Below are positions 13,330 to 18,946 of a stretch of 18,946 nucleotides of DNA, in pieces. Position numbers and translations under genes: made by a program. Within the stretch, counting starts at the first letter, position 1, and each line of letters opens with the position of its first letter. Under the pieces are notes generated by a model. That model saw nothing but the letters and a program-made list of their open reading frames with translations. It had not been told where the DNA came from and made no database searches. The DNA is taken from NCBI GenBank assembly GCA_018241455.1, contig JAFEDW010000010.1, positions 1 to 18,946 on the forward strand, given 5' to 3'. The stretch comes from Pseudomonadota bacterium (GTDB lineage Bacteria; Pseudomonadota; Gammaproteobacteria; Steroidobacterales; Steroidobacteraceae).

Positions 13330-15129
13330 CTACCAGCCCGTCGCCTGGCCATCCTTGCGATGGTCGGATGCCGCGCGGTAGTACGCATCGGGCGGCGGCG
13401 AGTACAGGATCGCCTGGTAGCCACCCATGTTGTCGCCGTTGGCCTTCGCCACCTTGTGGCCCATCGATGCCAGCTGCGCGCCGACCAGGCCGTAGAGTTG
13501 AGTCTCGAGCTCGAGCGTGTCGCTGTCCTGCGCATGTTGGAAGCGCGCCATGTCGCTCGCCGCCTGCAGGTTCGCGCCCAGGTCGATCATGTTCACGAGC
13601 ACCTGCATGTGCCCCTGCGCCTGCATGCTGCCGCCCATCAATCCGAACGAGAGCAGGGGCTGGCCGTCCTTCATGACGAAGGCGGGAATGATTGTATGGA
13701 ACGGGCGCTTGCGCGGTGCGATGAGGTTCGGGCTCGCCGGGTCGAGCGAGAACAATGCGCCGCGATCTTGCAGCACGAAACCGAAACCCGGCACGGTCAC
13801 GCCCGAGCCGAGCGCGTCGTAGACGCTGTAGATCATCGACACCATGTTGCCCCAGCGATCGGCGGTGGTCAGGTACACCGTGCCGCCCTGCTGCGCGCGC
13901 TGCGTCGCCGGCGGCGTGGCATGCTTCGGATCGATGCGCCCGCACAGCGTGGCCGCGTAGTCCTTCGAGATCAGCCGCTCCACCGGGACGTTCACGACGC
14001 GCGGATCGGCGTTGTAGCGGTTGAGATCGTCGAACACCAGCTTCTTGGTCTCGACGAGCAGGTGCCAGTACTCGGGCGAGGTCGGTCCGAGCTGCGCCAG
14101 GTTGTAGCCCAGTTTCGGCACGCAGGTCTCGAGGATGTTCAGCTCCTCGAGCACTGCGAACCCCTGTCCGTTCGGCGGCAATTCGTAGACATCGAAGCCG
14201 TGGTAGTTGGTCGTCAGCGGCGTGACCCACTCGGCGTGGAAGTCCGCCAGGTCCTGCGGCGTCATCGTGCCGCCGAGTGCTTTCGACTTCGCGACGATCG
14301 CACGCGCGATTTCGCCCTTGTAGAACGCATCGCGCCCCTGTTGCTGCAGCAACGTGAGTGCGTGCGCGAGCGGCGGATTGCGGAACACGACGCCCGCGGC
14401 CGGCATCTTGCCGTGGGCGTAGTAGGTCGCGAGCGTGTCGGGATCGAGCTTCACCTGCGTGTTGTAGCTGTAGGTGTCCGCCATCTCGGCGGCGACGCGT
14501 TCCGACCACGGGAACCCGTCGGTCGCCAGGTCGACCGCCGGCTGCAGCACCTGCTTGAAGCTCATCGTGCCGGCGCGATGCAGCAGTTGATCCCAGCCGT
14601 CCACCGCACCCGGCACGTCGGCGGTCAGGATGCCGAACTCCGGCATGCCGGTGCCCGCGTCGTAACCATGCGCCTTCAGCAACGCGGGCGTCACGCCGGT
14701 CGCCGCCCAGCCGCCGGCGTTGATGCCGATCAGCTTGTGTTCCTTCGCGACGTAGACGATCGCGAACATGTCGCCGCCGATGCCGGCGCTTTCGGGCTCG
14801 AGGACATTGAGTGCCGCAGCCGTTGCGACCGCGGCATCGATCGCGTTCCCGCCCTGCTGCAGGATGCGCAGGCCCGCCTGCGCCGCCAGCGGATGCGAAG
14901 TGCTGACGATGCCGTTGCGCGCCATCACTTCGGCGCGCGACTGCGGCAGCCACCCCTCGGCGCGATCGCCGCGCACCGCGCTGCAGGCTGGCGGCAGCGG
15001 CGCGCCATTCGACGCGTTGCAGGTCGACAAGGCAAGGTGAACAGATGCGGGCGGTTCAGCCGATGCGTGCGCGCCGAGCAACAGCGGGGCGCCTAGCAGT
15101 ACGAGAGCCGATCTATTGAAGCTGGTCAT
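13330..15129 (-). CDS. ggt: Gamma-glutamyltransferase (GGT), secreted
   Basis: Autoprocessed N-terminal nucleophile enzyme that cleaves gamma-glutamyl bonds of glutathione and related peptides in the periplasm. The 599-residue precursor begins with a signal peptide (about 1-23). The large-subunit part shows NGIVSTSHPLAAQAGLRILQ and GGNAIDAAVATAAALNVLEPESAGIGGD. The processing site and nucleophile is T417 in GGTVYLTTAD, aligning with T391 of the E. coli enzyme. The small subunit contains SGVTVPGFGFVLQDRGALF and a GLMGGSMQAQGHMQVL glycine-rich loop. The ATG at 15129 has GGAGGC at 15140-15135. It lies only 20 nt after the CCA end of a tRNA on the same strand, with little room for a separate promoter, so the tRNA probably forms part of its primary transcript. 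A much longer upstream open frame is an artefact of high GC. Confidence 0.94.
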   Translation of the reverse strand: MTSFNRSALVLLGAPLLLGAHASAEPPASVHLALSTCNASNGAPLPPACSAVRGDRAEGWLPQSRAEVMARNGIVSTSHPLAAQAGLRILQQGGNAIDAAVATAAALNVLEPESAGIGGDMFAIVYVAKEHKLIGINAGGWAATGVTPALLKAHGYDAGTGMPEFGILTADVPGAVDGWDQLLHRAGTMSFKQVLQPAVDLATDGFPWSERVAAEMADTYSYNTQVKLDPDTLATYYAHGKMPAAGVVFRNPPLAHALTLLQQQGRDAFYKGEIARAIVAKSKALGGTMTPQDLADFHAEWVTPLTTNYHGFDVYELPPNGQGFAVLEELNILETCVPKLGYNLAQLGPTSPEYWHLLVETKKLVFDDLNRYNADPRVVNVPVERLISKDYAATLCGRIDPKHATPPATQRAQQGGTVYLTTADRWGNMVSMIYSVYDALGSGVTVPGFGFVLQDRGALFSLDPASPNLIAPRKRPFHTIIPAFVMKDGQPLLSFGLMGGSMQAQGHMQVLVNMIDLGANLQAASDMARFQHAQDSDTLELETQLYGLVGAQLASMGHKVAKANGDNMGGYQAILYSPPPDAYYRAASDHRKDGQATGW

Positions 15130-15149
15130 GCGGCGCCTCCGGTCAAGAT

Positions 15150-15225
15150 TGGTGGGCCCGCCAGGATTCGAACCTGGAACCAAGGGATTATGAGTCCCCT
15201 GCACTAACCGTTGTGCTACAGGCCC
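15150..15225 (-). tRNA. tRNA with CAU anticodon, most likely tRNA-Ile2 (lysidine type)
   Basis: A complete 76-nt cloverleaf including the encoded CCA. Acceptor GGGCCTG pairs with CGGGCCC (one T-G wobble). The D-stem is GCAC/GTGC, the anticodon stem GGGGA/TCCCT encloses CTCATAA, and the T-arm is CCAGGTTCGAATCCTGG. The anticodon is CAT. Of the three CAU tRNAs, the anticodon arm and variable loop (GACTCATAATC..TTGGT) and the short D-loop resemble E. coli ileX/ileY rather than elongator Met tRNA. C34 would then be converted to lysidine by TilS so the tRNA reads AUA. It is not an initiator, since the anticodon stem lacks three consecutive G-C pairs of the initiator type. Confidence is very high that it is a tRNA and moderate for Ile2 identity. 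Confidence 0.93.
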
Positions 15226-15244
15226 GTTGCGGATGACCGGCTTA

Positions 15245-15250
15245 AGTCTA
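15245..15250 (-). promoter_or_regulatory. Candidate -10 box for the tRNA(-ggt) transcript
   Basis: TAGACT on the minus strand (15250-15245) would start transcription about 13 nt before the mature tRNA. Upstream lies a GGCGCC-GCC-GGCGCC inverted repeat (15255-15269). No clear -35 is seen. Confidence 0.25.
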
Positions 15251-15298
15251 GCAGGGCGCCGCCGGCGCCGGTCAGGGAAGCCGTCGGGCGGCGGGCGA

Positions 15299-16909
15299 TC
15301 AGGCGTTGGCGAGGAAGGCGTCGCAGCTGCCGCGCGCGGCTTCGGTCTTCGGTATCTTGCCGCAGATCTGCTGCATGCGCGTACGCAGGTCGACCAGCGT
15401 CGCGTGGTGCGCGCCTTTCGCATCCGTGTTCCACTTGCGCAGCGCCACATCGAGCTTTTCAAGTCGCATGCGGGCGCGTTGGTAGATGCGATCGGGTCCG
15501 TCGAGTTCGCCGAGCACTTGCGCGGTGACCGTGCCGATCTTCGTCGCGTCGTCCGGATCGAGACGCAGCAGTCCCGAGGCGTAGATCGCGCCCCACTGGA
15601 AGCGCGTCGCCGGTCCCTGGGCTTCCGCGAAGCCTTCCGAGTACCACTTGATCGCCTCATTCTTGCGGCCGAGCTGCTCCGCGAGCTCGCCGAGGTCTGC
15701 CTTGTAGTAGTACGGCGTGGCGCTGCGCGCCAGCTCGCCTTGCACCACCTTGTAGGCCTGTTCGTTCTGCCCGAGCAGGTCGTAGATCGGCAGCACGGCA
15801 TTGATGATGCCCGAGCGCACGTACGGGATCTGGCGCTCGGCCAGCGCCGCGTTGACGCGCGCCGTCGCGGCGCGCGCGGCGCCGACCGGGATCGCGCCGT
15901 TGATCGTCTTGATGGCCTGCAGCTTCGAACCGATGGCGGCGAGCTGGTCGGCCTCGGCAAAGTTGGGCTGCGAGGCCGCCACATCCATGATCTTGCTGAA
16001 GCGCGCCAGCCACGCGGCTGCATTCGCGCGCGACTTCACGACGCGGAAGAAATCTTCATCGAGCATCTGCAGCGCGTCGGCCACGGCGATCGCCGTGCCC
16101 TCGTTCGCCAACACGTCATCGACGGCTTTGGCGTGCGCCAGCAGCGCCGCGCTCGGCGCATTGCCGGCCTTCAGCGCGGCGGCTTCCGCGTGCGTCGCGA
16201 ACGCTGCCCCGAAGATCGCGAGGCGCGCGCGCTCGTTGCGTGCGTCGGCGGGACATTGCCTGGCGGCCGCGTCGAGCCGATTCGCGAGCGCGGCGCTGGC
16301 CGCCGCATCGCCCAGCGTGTCGAGCTCCCAGGCGTTGAAGGCCAGGCGACGGCATTGGCCGAGCGCGAGCGCGTGGCCGGCGGCCGCCTGGTCGAGCAGC
16401 GCCGCGGCAGGCTGCAGGTCGGCGAGCGCATTGTCGAGCACGGCGGCGTACTGCTCGAGGTCCATGCCGCCGGCGATGCGCATCTGCTCGTGGCGGTCGG
16501 CATCGAGCACGACCACGGTCGGATAACCGGTCACGTGGAATTGCTCGCCCCACTTCTGCGCACCGGCGTCGTCGCCGTCGAGGTAGACCGGCACGAACAG
16601 CGCGCTCTTGGCGATGAAATCAGGACGCGAGAATACGGTCGACTTCAGTTGCTGGCAGGGTGGACACCAGACCGCGCCCCAGTACAACAGCAGCGGCTTG
16701 CGTGCCGTGCGCGCCGCCGTGAAGGCATCGGCGACATCGCCGTTGAACCAGGCGATGCCGGGCGCGTCGGCATGCCGATGCGCGGCCGGCGTGGCGGCAG
16801 CCGCGGGCGCAGCGGCGGTTCCTGTGGCGGTGCCCCGCGAGCAGGAGCAAAGGAGCAGCGACAGTGCGCCGACGGCCAGGCCGAGCGGCAGGCGATGGAT
16901 GCGTTTCAT
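15299..16909 (-). CDS. Thioredoxin-domain lipoprotein with long helical C-terminal region
   Basis: A 536-residue protein starting with a lipoprotein-type signal peptide (LGLAVGALSLLLCSCSRG; C23 in LCSC is the likely lipidated cysteine). A low-complexity Ala/Pro/Thr linker (about 26-48) leads to a thioredoxin-like domain with LLLYWGAVWCPPCQQLK (redox pair C82/C85) and the cis-proline GYPT (P130). Residues from about 165 on are Ala-rich helices resembling TPR-like repeats, and I recognise no further domain. It probably works as a membrane-anchored thiol-disulphide reductase or chaperone facing the periplasm. The ATG at 16909 has no Shine-Dalgarno site. A promoter sits 6 nt upstream, consistent with a leaderless message. 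A frame 12 codons longer would overlap that promoter and is rejected. It lies 75 bp downstream of hrpB on the same strand. Confidence 0.87.
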   Translation of the reverse strand: MKRIHRLPLGLAVGALSLLLCSCSRGTATGTAAAPAAAATPAAHRHADAPGIAWFNGDVADAFTAARTARKPLLLYWGAVWCPPCQQLKSTVFSRPDFIAKSALFVPVYLDGDDAGAQKWGEQFHVTGYPTVVVLDADRHEQMRIAGGMDLEQYAAVLDNALADLQPAAALLDQAAAGHALALGQCRRLAFNAWELDTLGDAAASAALANRLDAAARQCPADARNERARLAIFGAAFATHAEAAALKAGNAPSAALLAHAKAVDDVLANEGTAIAVADALQMLDEDFFRVVKSRANAAAWLARFSKIMDVAASQPNFAEADQLAAIGSKLQAIKTINGAIPVGAARAATARVNAALAERQIPYVRSGIINAVLPIYDLLGQNEQAYKVVQGELARSATPYYYKADLGELAEQLGRKNEAIKWYSEGFAEAQGPATRFQWGAIYASGLLRLDPDDATKIGTVTAQVLGELDGPDRIYQRARMRLEKLDVALRKWNTDAKGAHHATLVDLRTRMQQICGKIPKTEAARGSCDAFLANA

Positions 16910-16915
16910 GCGGCA

Positions 16916-16945
16916 ACGATAGCGCCTTTGGAAGGCCCCCGCCAA
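16916..16945 (-). promoter_or_regulatory. Promoter of the thioredoxin lipoprotein gene, placed for a leaderless mRNA
   Basis: On the minus strand -35 TTGGCG (16945-16940), an 18-nt spacer, then -10 TATCGT (16921-16916), followed after 6 nt by the ATG at 16909. Transcription would begin at the A of the start codon. Both boxes match four of six consensus bases and there is no ribosome-binding site. Confidence 0.45.
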
Positions 16946-16984
16946 TGACCGGCCGTCATGATCAGATGCGGCCCGGATACTGCC

Positions 16985-18946
16985 TCAGCCGCGGCGGCGC
17001 GCACCGCGCGACGGCGGCGCATGCAGCGGATCCTCGGGCCAATGGTGCTTCGGATAGCGGCCACGCATGTCCTTGCGCACCTCGGCGTAGCTGGTCTTCC
17101 AGAATCCGGCCAGGTCGCGCGTGATCTGCACCGGGCGCTGCGCCGGCGACAGCAGCCGGAAGCAGACCGGCACCGCGCCCCCACCGACGCGCGGCGTCGC
17201 GGCGAGACCGAAGACTTCCTGCAAACGCACATTGATGGCCGGGGCGCCCTCGCCCGCGTAGTCGACGCGGATGCGCGAACCGGATGGCACGGCGATATCG
17301 CGCGGCGCCAGTTCGTCGAGCGCGCGGCGCTGCGCACCCGACAAACGGGCCAGCAGCGCGTCGGCCAGCGGCAGCCGGGCGAGCTGCTCGCGCCGGGTGA
17401 TGCCCTCGAGCCAGGGCGACAGCCATGAGTCGAGCTCGCGCAGCAACGAATCGTCATCGCTCGCCGGCCAGGGCTGGTGCGGGGCGTGTGGCAGCTTGCG
17501 CACGAACTCCAGCCGCGCGCGCAGGTTCTGCGTGGCTTCATCCCAGGGTAGCGAGTCGAGACCCATTTGGCGCACGCCGGCCAGCATCGCCGCCACCGTC
17601 AGGTCCCGTGGTGGCGGTTGCAATGGGCGCTGTTCGATCAGCAGCGCGCCGAGGCGCCGTTGGCGTTGCGCCTGCACCGCGCCCGCACGCGCATCCCACT
17701 CGACCGTTTCCCCGGTGGTGATCTGCGCGCCGAACAGGTCCTCGAGTTCCGACCGCTCGAGCGGCGCAGCAAGGTCGATGCGCGCCTCGCGATCCCGATC
17801 GTCAAGCTCGACGGCGACGATGTACTCCTGCGCCGCGAGGCCGGTCGCCGCGGGAAACGCCGCACCCCGGCCATTGGCCAGCAGGTAGCGGCCGGCGCCC
17901 TCGCCGCGGCGCCTGGCCACCCGATCGGGAAAGGCCATCGCCAGCAGCATGCCGGGCGAGGCCCGCGGTCCGGCATCGCGAGGCACGCGTGCGCGGGAAC
18001 GCACGGCCGGTGCCGCGCCGCCGCGCACCGCCGTGGCAAGTTGCATGAATCGCGCGGCGTTGACCTGCGCACGTTCGCGCACACCGCGCTCGACGCGTGC
18101 CGCGCCGGCATCGCCGCGCAGCATTTCGAGACGCGTGCGGATATCCGGATCGCGTTGCGCACCGGCCTGCCGCAGCAGATCGCGTTCCGAGAGGAGCGCG
18201 GCGAGTTCGGCGGCCAGCGGCACCGAATCGCGCGCACGCGCGGCGAGCACCATGTGCGCCAGGCGCGGGTGCAATGGCAGCGCGACCATTTCCCGGCCGA
18301 GCGCGGTGATCGCTCCCGCGGCGTCGAGCGCATCGAGCCGTTGCAGCAACTCGCGCGCCTGCGCCAACATCGGCGGCGGCGGCGCATCGAGCCAGGCGAG
18401 CCGCGCCGCATCCGCGCTGCCCCACTGCGACAGCTCCAGCGCCAGCGGCGCCAGGTCGGCTTCCGTGATCTCGGCCGGCGTGAACGCGGCGAGACTCGCG
18501 TGCGCGCCCTCGCTCCACAGCCGATAACAACGCCCCGGTGCCGTGCGGCCGGCGCGGCCGGCGCGCTGGTCGGCCGCGGCGCGCGAAATGCGCATCAGCT
18601 CGAGCCGGCTCATGCCGGTGACCGGATCGAAGCGCGAACGGCGCGCGAGCCCGGCGTCGACGACCACCGTGACGCCGGGAATCGTCACGCTCGTCTCCGC
18701 GATGTTGGTCGCGAGCACGATCCGGCGCACGCCCGCGGCGGCCGGGTTCAATGCGGCGTCCTGCTGCTGCGCGTCGAGCTCACCGTACAGCGGCAACAAC
18801 AGCAGGCGCTGGCTGGCGAGATCAGCCAGCAATGACTGCACGCGCCGGATCTCGCCCGCGCCCGGCAGGAATACCAGCAGGTCGCCGTCCGAGTCGTCGA
18901 GCGCGCGCCGCACGACTTGCGCCACCAGCCGCTCGGGCGAATCGGT
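16985..18946 (-). CDS. hrpB: ATP-dependent helicase HrpB, 5' end outside window
   Basis: DEAH-box RNA-helicase-like ATPase. The window holds the last 653 codons. The N-terminal RecA domain with Walker A and DEAH is beyond the right edge. Visible are motif IV (LLVFLPGAGEIRRV), motif V (LATNIAETSVTIPGV, then VVDAGLARRSRFDP) and motif VI (DQRAGRAGRTAPGRCYRLW). After these come the winged-helix and HA2-like region and the HrpB-specific C-terminal domain, ending with FWKTSYAEVRKDMRGRYPKHHWPEDP, a block diagnostic of HrpB against HrpA or other DEAH proteins. A basic tail RGARRRG closes the protein. The frame is open to the window end without an internal start being needed. The cellular role of HrpB is poorly defined. 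Confidence 0.95.
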   Translation of the reverse strand, partial: TDSPERLVAQVVRRALDDSDGDLLVFLPGAGEIRRVQSLLADLASQRLLLLPLYGELDAQQQDAALNPAAAGVRRIVLATNIAETSVTIPGVTVVVDAGLARRSRFDPVTGMSRLELMRISRAAADQRAGRAGRTAPGRCYRLWSEGAHASLAAFTPAEITEADLAPLALELSQWGSADAARLAWLDAPPPPMLAQARELLQRLDALDAAGAITALGREMVALPLHPRLAHMVLAARARDSVPLAAELAALLSERDLLRQAGAQRDPDIRTRLEMLRGDAGAARVERGVRERAQVNAARFMQLATAVRGGAAPAVRSRARVPRDAGPRASPGMLLAMAFPDRVARRRGEGAGRYLLANGRGAAFPAATGLAAQEYIVAVELDDRDREARIDLAAPLERSELEDLFGAQITTGETVEWDARAGAVQAQRQRRLGALLIEQRPLQPPPRDLTVAAMLAGVRQMGLDSLPWDEATQNLRARLEFVRKLPHAPHQPWPASDDDSLLRELDSWLSPWLEGITRREQLARLPLADALLARLSGAQRRALDELAPRDIAVPSGSRIRVDYAGEGAPAINVRLQEVFGLAATPRVGGGAVPVCFRLLSPAQRPVQITRDLAGFWKTSYAEVRKDMRGRYPKHHWPEDPLHAPPSRGARRRG

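Noticed and set aside
13264..15096. A 610-codon plus-strand frame opposite gamma-glutamyltransferase
   Set aside because: His/Arg-rich translation without domain features. GGT on the minus strand is unambiguous.
15150..15225. Reading the CAU tRNA as elongator or initiator Met
   Set aside because: The anticodon arm and variable loop (GACTCATAATC..TTGGT) fit Ile2 better, and initiator G-C pairs are absent. Elongator Met is not fully excluded without a classifier.
15255..15269. GGCGCC inverted repeat as terminator of the thioredoxin lipoprotein gene
   Set aside because: No T-run follows on the minus strand, and such GC palindromes are frequent in this composition.
15227..16948. A 573-codon plus-strand frame opposite the thioredoxin lipoprotein
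   Set aside because: Arg-rich antisense shadow. The minus strand has the WCPPC domain and a lipoprotein signal.
1..18946. CRISPR arrays, IS elements, prophage or integrative element ends
   Set aside because: No regularly spaced repeats, transposase or integrase frames, or terminal inverted repeats were seen. The tRNA at 15150-15225 has no integrase beside it.

Overview
The window is about 19 kb of GC-rich DNA with very tight gene packing and a chromosomal, housekeeping gene set. The gene order rsmD / ftsY-ftsE-ftsX-rpoH is the classic gammaproteobacterial arrangement. Together with the high GC content and the accessory families present (exported COG4798-type methyltransferase, M13 peptidase, thioredoxin lipoprotein, PatD-HemF pair), it suggests a member of the Xanthomonadales/Lysobacterales (Xanthomonadaceae or Rhodanobacteraceae-like). 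The lineage is inferred from gene content, not from a database search. I see no phage, IS element or CRISPR array.

Layout. (1) 1-3925: 3'-truncated rsmD on the minus strand, then the plus-strand ftsY-ftsE-ftsX operon with two ATGA stop/start overlaps, then rpoH. The rpoH leader carries a nearly perfect CIRCE operator (HrcA site), with an AT-rich block and a sigma-E-like promoter beside it. (2) 3926-4330: a non-coding interval with many inverted repeats, including a perfect 10-bp long-range helix, ending in a textbook intrinsic terminator. This is the best candidate for an undescribed structured RNA. (3) 4331-8546: an exported chorismate-lyase-like protein converging on a minus-strand operon patD-hemF-exported alpha/beta hydrolase. 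(4) 8658-10637: an exported methyltransferase-fold protein converging on a minus-strand pair, beta-carbonic anhydrase (can) and a DUF1648 membrane protein joined by a GTGA overlap. (5) 10735-13223: a secreted M13 zinc peptidase, followed by a 26-codon stub of a flavodoxin-fold NAD(P)H oxidoreductase (a deletion scar), and a small conserved protein on the minus strand. (6) 13330-18946: on the minus strand, hrpB (5' end outside the window), a thioredoxin-like lipoprotein, a tRNA with CAU anticodon (tRNA-Ile2 type) and gamma-glutamyltransferase, whose start lies only 20 nt after the tRNA CCA.

Functional themes. The first block covers co-translational membrane targeting (FtsY), division-site peptidoglycan hydrolase control (FtsEX) and the heat-shock sigma factor. 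Elsewhere there are envelope and periplasmic enzymes (hydrolase, M13 peptidase, GGT, thioredoxin lipoprotein), haem synthesis, putrescine/GABA catabolism and CO2 hydration. Findings most worth a second look: the structured RNA at about 3988-4305, CIRCE control of rpoH, the oxidoreductase remnant at 12783-12860, the tRNA-GGT arrangement, and promoters placed so that transcripts would be leaderless (can, thioredoxin lipoprotein).
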